Shown here: piece by piece, positions 7,514 through 18,542 of the stretch
How the letters are laid out: every line of letters starts with the position of its first letter
Position numbering within the stretch: the first letter of the stretch is position 1
Assembly: GCA_031459615.1 (NCBI GenBank)
Contig: JAVKIE010000002.1
Span: 197,987 to 261,986, forward strand
Source of the DNA: Calidihabitans tengchongensis
GTDB taxonomy: Bacteria > Sysuimicrobiota > Sysuimicrobiia > Sysuimicrobiales > Kaftiobacteriaceae
Length of the DNA stretch: 64,000 bases
Direction: 5' to 3'
The notes under the pieces: generated by a model
Database searches by the model: none
Seen by the model: the letters and a program-made list of their open reading frames with translations, nothing else
Told to the model about the DNA's origin: nothing
Program-made: the position numbers and the translations under genes

Positions 7514-8428
7514 ATGAGGGTCCGCGAGGCGTACCTGCGGGGACGGGAGCACCTGGCCGCCAGCGGGAGCGAAGAGGCGGCGCTGGAAGCGGAGGTGCTC
7601 CTGCGCCACGCCCTGGGCACCGACCGCACCGGCCTGTACACCCGCTGGGAGGCGGAGCTGCCCGGGGAGGCGTGGGAGCGCTACCGCGACTACCTGGACC
7701 AGCGGGCCCGCGGCCGGCCGGTGGCGTACATCGTCGGCCGGCGGGAGTTCTGGGGGCTGGCCTTCGCCGTAGACGAGAGGGTACTGATCCCCCGCCCGGA
7801 GACGGAGAGCCTGGTCGAGGCGGTTCTGGAGGAGCTGGCCGGGGTGGAGGCGCCCGTCGTGGTGGACGTGGGCACCGGCAGCGGGTGCGTGGCCGTCAGT
7901 CTGGCGGTGGCCCTGCCGCGGACCACGGTCTGCGCCACCGACATCTCTCGGGACGCCGTGGAGGTCGCCCGGGCCAACGCCGCACGCCACGGGGTCGCCG
8001 ACCGGGTGGTGGTGCTGGCCGGCGACCTCCTGCAGCCCCTGCCCGCGTCGCTCCGGGGCCGGGTGGACGCCGTGGTGAGCAACCCTCCGTACATCCCCGC
8101 CGCCCGCTGGCAGGCCCTGCCCGTCCAGATCCGGGACTACGAGCCCGCCGTGGCGTTGGTGGCCGGCCCGGCGGGAACCGAGATCCACGCCCGCCTCATC
8201 GCCGCCTCGGCCGACTGGCTGGCCCCCCGCGGCGTGCTGGCCCTCGAGGTGGCTCCCGACCAGGCGGAGGACGTGGCCGCCCTGGCGCGGGAATCCGGCC
8301 GCTACCAGTCGGTGCGGGTCCGCCGCGATGGCGGGGGCGCGCCGCGGGTGGTGGTGTGCCGGCGGGCCGCGGCGGCAGAGGCGGCCGGGCAGCGCAGGGA
8401 GGGGCGGGGGGCGGGCGAAACAGAGTAG
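7514..8428 (+). CDS. prmC: Release factor glutamine methyltransferase
   Basis: A 304-residue SAM-dependent enzyme that methylates the glutamine of the GGQ loop in RF1 and RF2. It has an N-terminal helical domain (~1-85), SAM motif I DVGTGSG and the catalytic NPPY motif at ~190. Its place right after prfA is the standard prfA-prmC pair, so substrate and modifier are co-expressed. The last ~25 residues are alanine/arginine/glycine-rich and beyond the usual family end. tsaC begins only 6 bases later. Confidence 0.95.
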   Translation: MRVREAYLRGREHLAASGSEEAALEAEVLLRHALGTDRTGLYTRWEAELPGEAWERYRDYLDQRARGRPVAYIVGRREFWGLAFAVDERVLIPRPETESLVEAVLEELAGVEAPVVVDVGTGSGCVAVSLAVALPRTTVCATDISRDAVEVARANAARHGVADRVVVLAGDLLQPLPASLRGRVDAVVSNPPYIPAARWQALPVQIRDYEPAVALVAGPAGTEIHARLIAASADWLAPRGVLALEVAPDQAEDVAALARESGRYQSVRVRRDGGGAPRVVVCRRAAAAEAAGQRREGRGAGETE

Positions 8429-8434
8429 GGGGCG

Positions 8435-9100
8435 ATGTCCTACTACCGGGTCACCTTTTCGAACCTCCGCGATCTCGACATCCGCCCGATTCCCATCATC
8501 CGCGTGGCCGAGGACACCCGGCCGCCCCGGCGCGCGGTCCAGGCCCTGCGGGAGGGCCAGGTGATCGTGTACCCGACCGATACCGTCTACGGCCTGGGCT
8601 GCCGCATCGACGACGAGCGGGCGGTGCGCCGGATCTTCACCATCAAGAACCGCCCGCCCACGGACCCCTTGCCCGTGCTGCTGGCGGACGCGGAGCAGGT
8701 GGCCGAGTATGCGCGGGAGGTGCCCGAGCGGGTGCGGCGGCTGATGGCCCGCTTCTGGCCGGGGCCCCTCACTCTGATCCTGCGGCGGTCGGCCCGGGTG
8801 CCCCCGGTGGTGACCGGCGGGGCCGACACGGTGGCCCTGCGGGTGCCCAACCATCCGATTCCCCGGGCCCTGGTGCGGGAGGCGGGCGTGCCCATCGTGG
8901 GCACCAGCGCCAACTCCCACGGCATGCCCGCGCCGGTGACGGCGCAGCTGGCGGTCTTCGACCTGGGCGACCGGGTGGACCTGGTCCTCGATGGAGGACG
9001 CACCCCTCTGGGGAGGGAGTCCACGGTGGTGGACCTGACGGGGCCGGAGCCCCGGATCATCCGCGAAGGCGCGATCCCGGCCGCGGAGCTGGGGCTGTGA
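8435..9100 (+). CDS. tsaC: L-threonylcarbamoyladenylate synthase (YrdC/Sua5 core)
   Basis: A 221-residue YrdC-domain enzyme. It makes threonylcarbamoyl-AMP from threonine, bicarbonate and ATP for the t6A37 modification of ANN-decoding tRNAs. Motifs seen are YPTDTVYGLGC, KNRP, WPGPLTLIL and a late GRESTVVDL. It has no C-terminal Sua5 domain, so it is the short TsaC form. About 35 extra N-terminal residues precede the core. The ATG has GGGGGCG just before it. Its TGA overlaps the rpiB start by GTGA. Confidence 0.93.
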   Translation: MSYYRVTFSNLRDLDIRPIPIIRVAEDTRPPRRAVQALREGQVIVYPTDTVYGLGCRIDDERAVRRIFTIKNRPPTDPLPVLLADAEQVAEYAREVPERVRRLMARFWPGPLTLILRRSARVPPVVTGGADTVALRVPNHPIPRALVREAGVPIVGTSANSHGMPAPVTAQLAVFDLGDRVDLVLDGGRTPLGRESTVVDLTGPEPRIIREGAIPAAELGL

Positions 9101-9603
9101 AGATCGCCGTCGCCAGCGACCACGCGGGCTACCGGCTCAAGGAGGAGATCAAGCTCCTCCTGCGGGAGATGGGGCATGAGGTGCGGGACTTCGGCACCCA
9201 CTCCGATGACCCGGTGGACTACCCCGACTTCGTGGTGCCTGCGGCGGAGGCCGTCAGCCGCGGAGAGTGCGACCGGGGCATCGTGGTGGGCGGGTCCGGC
9301 AACGGCGAGGCCATCGTGGCCAACAAGGTGCCCGGCATCCGCGCGGCCCTCTGCCACGACACCACCACCGCGCGGCTGAGCCGGGCCCACAACGACGCCA
9401 ACGTCCTGGCCCTCGGGCAGCGCATCACCGGCAGCGAGGTCGTCCGGGATATCGTCCGGGTGTGGCTCCAGACGCCCTTCGAAGGCGGCCGCCACCAGCG
9501 GCGCCTGGAGAAGATTGCCGCGGTGGAGAGCCGCTGGAGCCGTGCGGGGGTGGCGGCGCCGCCGGCGACGCGCGCCGCAGGCCGCCGGCGGAAGACCCCG
9601 TAG
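9097..9603 (+). CDS. rpiB: Ribose-5-phosphate isomerase B, mycobacterial type
   Basis: A 168-residue RpiB that interconverts ribose-5-phosphate and ribulose-5-phosphate. GTG 9097 overlaps the tsaC stop. The N-terminus KIAVASDHAGY and the phosphate-loop region GGSGNGEAIVANK are diagnostic. The catalytic cysteine of the E. coli enzyme is absent here. The residue pattern GGSGNGE matches the actinobacterial RpiB type, in which a glutamate is the base. HNDANVLALGQR is conserved. The C-terminal ~25 residues are basic and low-complexity. It joins fsa in pentose phosphate metabolism. Confidence 0.94.
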   Translation: MKIAVASDHAGYRLKEEIKLLLREMGHEVRDFGTHSDDPVDYPDFVVPAAEAVSRGECDRGIVVGGSGNGEAIVANKVPGIRAALCHDTTTARLSRAHNDANVLALGQRITGSEVVRDIVRVWLQTPFEGGRHQRRLEKIAAVESRWSRAGVAAPPATRAAGRRRKTP

Positions 9604-9648
9604 CCCCCGCGCGGTCCACCGGCGAGGCCACCCGGGAGGAGGTGGGTG

Positions 9649-10284
9649 ATGGCCAGCGGCAAGGTGTACGTGTTCGACCACCCGCTGATCCTGCACAAGC
9701 TGACCATCCTGCGGGACAAGCGCACGGGTCACAAGGAGTTCCGGGAGCTGGTGGAGGAGATGGCGATGCTCATGGCCTACGAGGTGACGCGGTCCCACCC
9801 GACCCGCGAGGTGGAGGTGGAGACGCCGCTCGCCCGGGCCACGGGGCGCAGCATCGCCGGCCAGGAGATCGCCGTGGTGCCCATCCTGCGGGCGGGGCTG
9901 GCCATGGAGGCCGGGATCACCCGGTTGATCCCCACCGCCCGGGTGGGGCACGTGGGCATCTACCGCGACCCCGAGACCCTGCAGCCGGTCACCTACTACG
10001 CCAAGCTGCCGGCCGACATCGCCGAGAGGGAGGCGATGGTGGTGGACCCGATGCTGGCCACGGGCGGATCCATCGTCGCCTGCATCGACACCCTCAAACA
10101 GCGCGGCTGCCGGACCATCAAGGTGATGGCCATCATCGCCGCCCCCGAAGGCATCCGCAAAGTGCACGGAGCGCATCCCGACGTGGAGATCTACACCGCG
10201 GCCGTGGACAGCCACCTCAACGACCACGGGTACATCGTGCCCGGGCTGGGAGACGCCGGGGACCGGCTGTACGGGACACGGTAG
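9649..10284 (+). CDS. upp: Uracil phosphoribosyltransferase
   Basis: A 211-residue enzyme that converts uracil and PRPP to UMP. It contains the early HKLTILRD segment, the ILRAGLAM motif and the PRPP-binding loop VVDPMLATGGS. The C-terminus PGLGDAGDRLYGT is typical of the family. ATG 9649 is preferred over GTG 9646 because AGGAGG ends six bases upstream of the ATG. Length is normal. With tdk and the dCMP deaminase it represents pyrimidine salvage. Confidence 0.97.
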   Translation: MASGKVYVFDHPLILHKLTILRDKRTGHKEFRELVEEMAMLMAYEVTRSHPTREVEVETPLARATGRSIAGQEIAVVPILRAGLAMEAGITRLIPTARVGHVGIYRDPETLQPVTYYAKLPADIAEREAMVVDPMLATGGSIVACIDTLKQRGCRTIKVMAIIAAPEGIRKVHGAHPDVEIYTAAVDSHLNDHGYIVPGLGDAGDRLYGTR

Positions 10285-10285
10285 C

Positions 10286-10402
10286 TCTCACACCCCGTTG
10301 CAGGTCAGAGGTTGAAGGTGTGAGAGGGCGTGGGAGCGTGGAGGCGTTGACACGGTCGCGGGTCCTGATCCCGGAATCCGGATTCCGGATCCCGGATCCC
10401 GA
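10286..10402. repeat. Intergenic palindromes between upp and the dCMP deaminase
   Basis: CTCTCACACC (10286-10295) is inverted at 10317-10326 as GGTGTGAGAG. A perfect 14-bp palindrome, GGAATCCGGATTCC, lies at 10373-10386 inside further GATCCCGG units. A related GGATTCCTGATCCC unit occurs at 44139-44152. The region contains no gene. Confidence 0.7.
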
Positions 10403-10423
10403 TGTGTCCAGGGGGCGGACGCC

Positions 10424-10909
10424 ATGAGGCCGGGATGGGATGAGTACTTCATGCGCATGGCGGTCCTGGCGTCCTCGCGCTCCACGTGCCTGCGCCGGCG
10501 GGTGGGAGCCGTGGTGGTCAAGGACCGCATGGTGCTGTCCACGGGGTACAACGACACCCCCCGGGGACTGCCCAACTGCGGGGAGGGGGGCTGCGAGCGC
10601 TGCGCCTCCGAGGCCCCCTCGGGCCAGGGCCTGGACACCTGCCTGTGCCTCCATGCCGAGCAGAACGCCCTCCTGCAGGCCGCCTACCACGGTGTGGCGG
10701 TGGCCGGCGCCACGTTGTACTCCACCCACCAGCCCTGTCTGACATGCGCCAAGATGATCGTCAACGTCGGCATCCGCCGCATCGTCTTTGCCGGCGACTA
10801 CCCCGACCCCCTGGCCCGTCGGCTGCTGGAGCAGGCCGGGGTGGCGCTGGACCGCGTCGGCGCCGGCGTCCTGCCCTCCGGCGATCCCTCTGCGCCGCGC
10901 CCGAGCTGA
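10424..10909 (+). CDS. dCMP deaminase (ComEB family)
   Basis: A 161-residue zinc deaminase that converts dCMP to dUMP for dTTP synthesis. The zinc and proton-shuttle motif is HAEQN (from H77) and the second zinc motif is PCLTC (C105, C108). An insertion with several cysteines (CGEGGCERC, later CLCLHAE) lies between the first strand and HAE, as in other bacterial dCMP deaminases with an extra structural zinc. It follows upp, consistent with pyrimidine metabolism. A short GC-rich hairpin GGCGGG/CCCGCC occurs just after the stop (10914-10929) but has no T-run. Confidence 0.92.
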   Translation: MRPGWDEYFMRMAVLASSRSTCLRRRVGAVVVKDRMVLSTGYNDTPRGLPNCGEGGCERCASEAPSGQGLDTCLCLHAEQNALLQAAYHGVAVAGATLYSTHQPCLTCAKMIVNVGIRRIVFAGDYPDPLARRLLEQAGVALDRVGAGVLPSGDPSAPRPS

Positions 10910-10996
10910 GGCGCGGCGGGACGCCCCGCCAATTCTGTCCCCTGCCACCGCTGCGCGCGGCCACGGCCGACCCCGGCTGCGCGGGAGGGTGTTCTG

Positions 10997-11005
10997 TGCT
11001 ATAAT
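10997..11005 (+). promoter_or_regulatory. Extended -10 promoter of rplY
   Basis: TGC followed by TATAAT (11000-11005), a consensus extended -10. No good -35 is visible at 17 +/- 1 bases. Confidence 0.65.
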
Positions 11006-11020
11006 CGCCGACGGCTTTGC

Positions 11021-11042
11021 GGCCGGCAGGGACCGGCCTTTT
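11021..11042 (+). terminator. Terminator-like hairpin in the rplY leader
   Basis: GGCCGG (11021-11026), a six-base loop, CCGGCC (11033-11038), then TTTT. It lies between the promoter and the start codon of rplY, so it could be an attenuator or a protein-binding hairpin rather than a plain terminator. Confidence 0.45.
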
Positions 11043-11060
11043 CCGTTCGGGGGGCGCGCC

Positions 11061-11771
11061 ATGGAGCGGGTGACGCTGAAGGCCAGGCGGCGGGAGGAGA
11101 CGGGATCCAACAGGGTCCGCCGGCTGCGGCTGGCGGGTCTGGTGCCCGGCGTGGTCTACGGTCGGGGCCGGGAGCCGATGCCGGTGGCGGTGGACGGCCG
11201 GGCGCTGCGGGAGGCCCTGCGCACCCACGCGGGCCTGAACGTGCTCATCGACCTGGCGGTGGGTAACGGCGAGGGGCAGCCCGCCACCGTGATGGTCAAG
11301 GAGATCCAGAGGGACGTCATCCGGCGGGACATCATCCACGTGGACTTCTATGCCATCGACCTCACCCGGACCCTGGAGGCACGGGTCCCCCTGGTCTTTG
11401 TCGGGCAGCCGGCGGGCGTGGCCGAGGGCGGCGTGCTGGACATCCACCTGCGGGAGGTGGTGGTGGAGTGCCTGCCCACCGCGATCCCCGACCAGCTGGA
11501 GGTGGACGTCAGCGGCCTGGGTGTCGGTGACTCGATCCACGTGCGCGACCTCCGCCTGCCCCCCGGGGTCACGATGGTGAGCGCTCCCGACGAAGCCGTC
11601 GCGTCGGTGGTGCAGCCCAGGGTGGCCGAGGAGGCGGCGCCGGCCGCGGCGGAGGCGCCGGCCGCCGAAACCCCGGCGGCGCCCGCCGAGGCCCGTCCCG
11701 CGGGCGACGCCCGCACGCCGGAGGCCCGTCCCGAGAAGACCCGGCCGGAGCGCGGCCCGCGCGCCGAGTAG
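11061..11771 (+). CDS. rplY: 50S ribosomal protein L25 / general stress protein Ctc
   Basis: A 236-residue long-form L25 (TL5/Ctc type) that binds 5S rRNA. The N-terminal domain starts ERVTLKARRREETGSN, and the second beta domain contains VDFYAIDLTR and IPDQLEVDVSGL. The last ~45 residues are an alanine/proline/glutamate-rich tail that is probably disordered. ATG 11061 follows a G-run and gives the family start; an upstream open frame overlaps the deaminase gene and is not used. It precedes pth, the ctc-pth order also found in Bacillus. Confidence 0.94.
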   Translation: MERVTLKARRREETGSNRVRRLRLAGLVPGVVYGRGREPMPVAVDGRALREALRTHAGLNVLIDLAVGNGEGQPATVMVKEIQRDVIRRDIIHVDFYAIDLTRTLEARVPLVFVGQPAGVAEGGVLDIHLREVVVECLPTAIPDQLEVDVSGLGVGDSIHVRDLRLPPGVTMVSAPDEAVASVVQPRVAEEAAPAAAEAPAAETPAAPAEARPAGDARTPEARPEKTRPERGPRAE

Positions 11772-11801
11772 CGATCCCGTGGCCGGCGCGCTCGTGCCCC
11801 G

Positions 11802-12374
11802 ATGACGCTGGTTGTGGGGCTGGGCAATCCCGGCCGCCGCTACCGGGGGACCCGCCACAACGTGGGGTGGGAGGTGCTGGACCGGCTGGCCCGCCGCCTG
11901 GGTGTGGGTGTGGACAGGGAAGAGGGATGGGCGCTCGTGGGAATGGGCCGGGTGGGCCGGCGGCGGGTGCTGCTGGCCAAGCCTCAGACGTTTGTCAACC
12001 TCAGCGGGACGGCGGTGGACGACCTCCGGCGGCGACACCGCATCCGCCCGGAGGAGATCCTGGTGATCCTGGACGACCTGGATCTGCCCCTGGGGCGGCT
12101 GCGGGTGCGGCCCCGCGGCAGCCACGGCGGGCACCGGGGGCTGCGCTCGATCCTGGAGGCCCTGGGCACCGAAGACGTTCCCCGGTTGCGGATCGGCATC
12201 GGGCGGCCGCCGGCGGGCGTCGACCCGGCCGACTTCGTGCTCACGCCCTTCACGCCGGAGGAGCGTGCGGTGCTGGAGCCGGTCCTCGAGCGCGCCGCCG
12301 AGGCCGCCGAGGTGGTCGTGCGGGACGGGCTGGAGGTCGCCATGACCCGCTTCAACGCACCCGTGCCCGTCTGA
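11802..12374 (+). CDS. pth: Peptidyl-tRNA hydrolase
   Basis: A 190-residue esterase that releases peptides from drop-off peptidyl-tRNA. The start VVGLGNPG carries the substrate-binding asparagine (N9). The catalytic histidine is H19 in TRHNVGW, and the activating aspartate lies in ILDDLDLP. GSHGGHRGLRSI is also conserved. Length is typical. It follows rplY by 30 bases and is probably co-transcribed with it. Confidence 0.97.
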   Translation: MTLVVGLGNPGRRYRGTRHNVGWEVLDRLARRLGVGVDREEGWALVGMGRVGRRRVLLAKPQTFVNLSGTAVDDLRRRHRIRPEEILVILDDLDLPLGRLRVRPRGSHGGHRGLRSILEALGTEDVPRLRIGIGRPPAGVDPADFVLTPFTPEERAVLEPVLERAAEAAEVVVRDGLEVAMTRFNAPVPV

Positions 12375-12408
12375 TGCTCAACAGGGTTACACCGGCGGGA
12401 GGCATGCC

Positions 12409-14382
<1,974 letters not shown>

Positions 14383-15601
14383 CGGTTCCGCCCTGCCCCT
14401 CGGCGCCGCCCCGGCGGGCCGCGTCCCGGTCTACGCGCCCCTGCGCCACCGCGACTTCCGGTTGATGTGGACGGGCCTGCTGATCTCCAACACCGGATCG
14501 TGGATGCAGTTCGTGGCCCTGGGGTACCTGGTGGACCGCCTCACCCGCGATCCGCTGTACCTGGGGCTGCTGGCGGCGGTCCAGGCGGCCGCCCGCATCC
14601 TGGCCGCGCCGGTGGGCGGGGCGATGGCCGACCGGATGGACCGGCGGCGGCTGCTGCTGACCACCAACCTGGTCCTGATGGCCAGCGCGGCGCTCCTCGC
14701 GGCGCTGACGGCGGCGGGGACGATCCGGCTGTGGCAGATCCTGGCCCTGGCGGCGCTGAACTCCCTGGTCCAGGCGTTTGACATGCCGGCCCGCCACTCC
14801 CTGGTACCCCTCCTGGTGGAGGAGCGGGAGGTGCTGACGGCGGTGACCCTGAACTCGGTGGCCTTCAACGGGTCGGCCGTCTTCGGCCCCTCCCTGGGAG
14901 GCGTGGTCATCTCCGCGGTGGGGGAGGCCGGCTGCTTTGTCCTCAACGCCGTCTCCTTCCTGGCGGTCCTGGCGGCCGTGCGGGCGATGGCGTTTCCCCC
15001 GCACCCGGCGGCCGCCGGGCGGCTCGCCGACGACATGGCCGAGGGGGTGCGCCTCGTGCGCGAGCACCGCCGCCTGGCGGTCCTGCTGGCCGCGGTGGCC
15101 GTGGTGAGCTTCTTCGGCCGCCCCTACGTCCGCCTGATGCCGGCGTTCGCCCGGGAGCAGCTCCGCGTGGGCGCCACGGCCCTGGGCCTGCTGCAGGCGG
15201 CGCCGGGCGTGGGGACGGTGCTGGCGGCTCTCCTGGTGGGCCGGCTGGCCGCCGGAGGGACGGGCGCGCTGCTGGCCTCGGCCGCCCTGGCGTTCGGCTT
15301 TCTGGTGACGGTGTTCGGCCTGTGCTCCACGCTGCCGGCGGCCCTGGGCGTCCTGGTCCTGGTCGGCGCCGCTCAGGCCCTGGCGCTGTCGGCGGCCAAC
15401 GCCCTGGTGCAGCTGGCCACCCCGCCCGAGGCCCGCGGGCGGATCATGGGCCTGTACAGCATGGTCGCGTTCGGCGGGTTCGCCCTGGGCAGCCTCCCGG
15501 TGGGGGCGCTGGCGTCGGCGATCGGGGTCGGTCCGGCGCTGTCGGCGGGAGGGGTGGCCGTGATGCTGGCCACGCTGGCGCTGGCGCCCCGACTGCGTGC
15601 A

Positions 15602-15708
15602 CAATCCGCCCGATCTGCTCAATCCGCGCAATCTACGCGATCATCCGGGTTCTCAGATTGAAACGATTGCGCAGATGTCGAAGATCGCGCGGGTGGCGCA
15701 GATCTGCC
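15602..15708. repeat. Inverted CAATCTnCnCGATC array (family B), copy 1
   Basis: The left arm contains CAATCCGCCCGATC and CAATCTACGCGATC. The right arm, from ~15655, carries the complementary AGATTG/GCGCAGAT units. It spans the facing 3' ends of the MFS and ketosynthase genes and could form a hairpin in either transcript. Copies 2 and 3 are at 37875-37973 and 47065-47155, also between convergent genes. Confidence 0.85.
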
Positions 15709-16929
15709 AAAGACCAGGCACGCGTTGATGCCGCCGAAGCCGAACGAGTTGCTCAGGGCGTAGTCCACCCGCGCCATGCGGCCTTCGTGGGGGATGTAGT
15801 CCAGGTCGCACTCCGGGTCGGGCTCCTCCAGGTTGAGGGTGGGGGGCAGGTAGCCGTGGTGCAGGGCCAGCAGGCAGATGGCGGCCTCGATGGCCCCGGT
15901 GGCCCCCAGGCTGTGGCCGTGCATGGCCTTGGTGCCGCTGATGGGGATGCGGTAGGCGTGGGCGCCGAAGACCGCCTTGATGGCGCGGGTCTCCACCACG
16001 TCGTTGAGCGGGGTGCCGCTGGCGTGGGCGTTGATGTACCCGACCTGCTCGGTCCGCAGGCCGGCTTCCTCCAGCGCCAGCCGCATCGCGCGGGCCGCCT
16101 GCGCGCCCGAGGGCAGCGGGGCGGTCATGTGATGGGCGTCGTTGGTGGTGCCATAGCCGAGGACCTCGCCGTAGATGCGGGCTCCCCTGCGCAGCGCGTG
16201 GTCCAGGCGCTCCAGGACCAGAATGGCGGCTCCCTCGGCCATCACGAAGCCGTCCCGATCGCGGTCGAAGGGCCGGCAGGCCCGCGCCGGGTCGTCGTTG
16301 CGCGCGGACATGGCGCCCAGCAGGTCGAAGGCGCCGAAGATCAGCGGTGCCAGGGGGCACTCGACGCCGCCGGCCAGCATCACGTCGGCCTGGCCGGAGG
16401 CGATCCACCGGAAAGCCTCCCCGATGGCGATGGCGCCGCTGCTGCAGCTGTCGGAGTTGGCGCTGGTGGGGCCGGTCAGCCCCAGGTCAATGGCGATGTT
16501 GCAGGAGGCCGACCCGCTGAAGACGGCCAGGGCCAGAGTGGGCCGGACCTTGCGCAGGCCCTCCCGGAGGAACACCGCGTGCTGTTCTTCGGCAAACGCT
16601 CCTCCGCCCAGGGCGGCACCGATGAAGCACCCGCAGCGGTCTCGGTCGGTCCGGCCCAGGTCCAGCCCGGCGTCGGCGACCGCCTGGCGGGCGGCCGCCA
16701 CGGCGAACTGGGCGAACCGGTCCAGCCGGCGGGCCTTCCTGGCGTCCATGAAGGCCAGCGGGTCGAAGTCGGCCACCTCGGCGGCCACCTGGCTGCGGAA
16801 CGGGGAGGGGTCAAAACGGGTGATCCGGGTGACCGCCGACCGCCCGCGGCGGAGTCCCTCATACAGCCCCGACGGCCCCGACCCGATGGGGGTGATGGCG
16901 CCGATTCCCGTGACCACCACGCGGTGCAT
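15619..16929 (-). CDS. fabF: Beta-ketoacyl-ACP synthase II-type ketosynthase
   Basis: A 436-residue condensing enzyme. The catalytic triad is complete: C162 in NSDSCSSGA, H302 in NAHASGTP and H339 in TKAMHGHSLG. The stand-alone FabF fold would elongate an acyl chain on ACP. It is the last gene of a tight minus-strand cluster (4-base gap to the SRPBCC gene) with no other fatty-acid genes nearby, so a specialised role is more likely than bulk fatty-acid synthesis. The final ~25 residues after LVFGRS come from repeat family B and are not part of the normal domain. The upstream neighbours suggest methylation, flavin redox and cyclisation of its product. Confidence 0.9.
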   Translation of the reverse strand: MHRVVVTGIGAITPIGSGPSGLYEGLRRGRSAVTRITRFDPSPFRSQVAAEVADFDPLAFMDARKARRLDRFAQFAVAAARQAVADAGLDLGRTDRDRCGCFIGAALGGGAFAEEQHAVFLREGLRKVRPTLALAVFSGSASCNIAIDLGLTGPTSANSDSCSSGAIAIGEAFRWIASGQADVMLAGGVECPLAPLIFGAFDLLGAMSARNDDPARACRPFDRDRDGFVMAEGAAILVLERLDHALRRGARIYGEVLGYGTTNDAHHMTAPLPSGAQAARAMRLALEEAGLRTEQVGYINAHASGTPLNDVVETRAIKAVFGAHAYRIPISGTKAMHGHSLGATGAIEAAICLLALHHGYLPPTLNLEEPDPECDLDYIPHEGRMARVDYALSNSFGFGGINACLVFGRSAPPARSSTSAQSFQSENPDDRVDCAD

Positions 16930-16933
16930 CGTG

Positions 16934-17377
16934 TCACCTCCCGCCGGAGACCGCGGCCGCCACGGCCCGGAGGGTCCGGCGGGCGATCCAGTCGATGAAC
17001 ACCGGCCCCACCACCAGGTCGCACGCCAGGCGGCCCACCACCGGCCACCGCAGCGTCAGGTCGTGGGCCAGGACCACGTGGGTGCCCGGGGGGCGGGCCC
17101 GCAGCACCCACACCACCTCCATGCCTGTGGTGAGGCCGCCGACGTGCCGGAACCGCAGCCACCCCTCGGAACGGTCGCCGGTGAGGAGGGCCGTCCAGCG
17201 GGCCGGCCACCCTCTGATCCGCCCGCCCATCTCGAACCGGACAGCTCCCGCGCCCCGCTCCAGTACCCGGCACCACCGGTAGGCCGGATCCAGCCGCGGC
17301 CAGCCTTCCACATCCCAGACCAGGTCGAAGACGGTCTGCGGAGGAGCGGGGATGGTGGCCTCATGCACGGTGCGCAT
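16934..17377 (-). CDS. SRPBCC-family cyclase/aromatase-like protein
   Basis: A 147-residue START/SRPBCC helix-grip protein. It opens with HEATIPAPPQTVFDLVWDVEGWPRLDP, the classical polyketide cyclase/dehydrase pattern, followed by beta strands and a long C-terminal helix. Proteins of this fold bind hydrophobic ligands or guide ring closure. No catalytic residues can be named from the sequence. It overlaps the FAD oxidoreductase gene by 17 bases and lies 4 bases before the ketosynthase, so it is surely co-expressed with them. A lipid-carrier role is an alternative. Confidence 0.8.
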   Translation of the reverse strand: MRTVHEATIPAPPQTVFDLVWDVEGWPRLDPAYRWCRVLERGAGAVRFEMGGRIRGWPARWTALLTGDRSEGWLRFRHVGGLTTGMEVVWVLRARPPGTHVVLAHDLTLRWPVVGRLACDLVVGPVFIDWIARRTLRAVAAAVSGGR

Positions 17378-18542
17378 CGGCGGCCAGCAGAAGGCGGCCC
17401 CAGAAGGCGGGAGACAGGACGGCCCCTGGCGGCAGGATGTCGCCGACCGCGCCCAGCAGGCGGACCGCCAGATCCGGCCGGGCGATCAGGCGGCCCACCA
17501 GGGTCGGCGCCATCCGGCCGACGGCCAGACAGCTGACCACCCGCGCCACCAGATGCCTGCCCGCCACCGCGCGGGCGTGGGCGCGCCTGTACCACCGGAG
17601 GGCGGCCGCCGCATGGCCCCCCGCGTCCAGGAGCCGGTGGGCCGCCTCGGCCGCCAGGGCCGCCGAGCGCAGGGCGGAGCAGATGCCCTGGCCGGTCAGC
17701 GGCTCCACCTGCGCCGCGGCGTCGCCGGCCAGGAGCAGGCGGGGCGCCGCCGGCGTCCGGCGGACGCAGCCCACCGGACCGGCGCACCGGTAGGCGCTTT
17801 CCCTCCGGGCGCCAGCCAGCAGGTCGGCCAGGACGGGCAGGGATGTTATAGCCGCCGTGAACGCCTCCTCGGGGCCACCGCGTCCCCACCACCGCCGGGG
17901 CAGGGCCATGCACACGTTGGCCGCGCCGCCTCCGAAATGGGCCACGCCGCAGTAGAGGTCCGGGCCGAGGTGCAGCTGTCCGGCCGGCGCCTGCAGGGGA
18001 AGGCCCGAGAAGTAGGCGCCCACGGTATACCGCCCGGACCGCAGGAGACGGGTGTGGACATGGCGGCGCGCCACCACAGACCGCGCTCCGTCGGCGGCGA
18101 TGACCAGTCGGGCGCGCCAGACGGACCGTCCCGTCCGGACCTCCGCCCCGCCGTCTGCCAGGCGCACCTCCTCCACCGCGCGCCCCTCCTCCACCCGGGC
18201 GCCGGCGGCGGACGCGCACGCCACCAGGGCGGCGTCCAGGGTGCGGCGGGGCACCAGAAGCCCGGTCCCGCAGGGATACCCGGCCCGCAGGGACCGCCCG
18301 TCCCGGGCGTAGACCGTCATCTCGCCCACCTCAACCGCGCCCGCCCGCAGGACCGCGTCCAGCCAGCCTGCACGCGCCAGGAAAGCGGTGGCGCCGGGAT
18401 TGCAGTAGTCCCCGCAGGGCTTGTCCCGGGGAAAGCGCGCCCGGTCCAGGAGCAGAACCCGCCAGCCGCGCCGGGCCAGCAGCCCGGCCGCCGCGCTGCC
18501 GGCGGGTCCCGCTCCCACCACGATCGCGTCTGCGTCCGTCAC
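17361..18542 (-). CDS. FAD-dependent oxidoreductase (geranylgeranyl reductase-like)
   Basis: A 393-residue flavoprotein of the group that includes geranylgeranyl reductases and aromatic hydroxylases. The Rossmann motif GAGPAGSAAAGLLARRG is at the N-terminus, the PCGDYCNPGA region follows, and the second FAD motif is GDAAAQVEPLTGQGI. GTG 18542 overlaps the stop of the methyltransferase gene as GTGA, showing tight coupling. It probably reduces or hydroxylates an acyl, isoprenoid or aromatic intermediate. The open frame extends upstream, but that part is antisense-like shadow within the methyltransferase gene. Confidence 0.88.
   Translation of the reverse strand: MTDADAIVVGAGPAGSAAAGLLARRGWRVLLLDRARFPRDKPCGDYCNPGATAFLARAGWLDAVLRAGAVEVGEMTVYARDGRSLRAGYPCGTGLLVPRRTLDAALVACASAAGARVEEGRAVEEVRLADGGAEVRTGRSVWRARLVIAADGARSVVARRHVHTRLLRSGRYTVGAYFSGLPLQAPAGQLHLGPDLYCGVAHFGGGAANVCMALPRRWWGRGGPEEAFTAAITSLPVLADLLAGARRESAYRCAGPVGCVRRTPAAPRLLLAGDAAAQVEPLTGQGICSALRSAALAAEAAHRLLDAGGHAAAALRWYRRAHARAVAGRHLVARVVSCLAVGRMAPTLVGRLIARPDLAVRLLGAVGDILPPGAVLSPAFWGRLLLAADAHRA

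Noticed and set aside
6301..9096. 1100-codon + frame across prfA, prmC and tsaC
   Set aside because: Only its last 168 codons (rpiB, from GTG 9097) are real; the rest is Gly/Arg/Pro-rich out-of-frame translation of well-identified genes.
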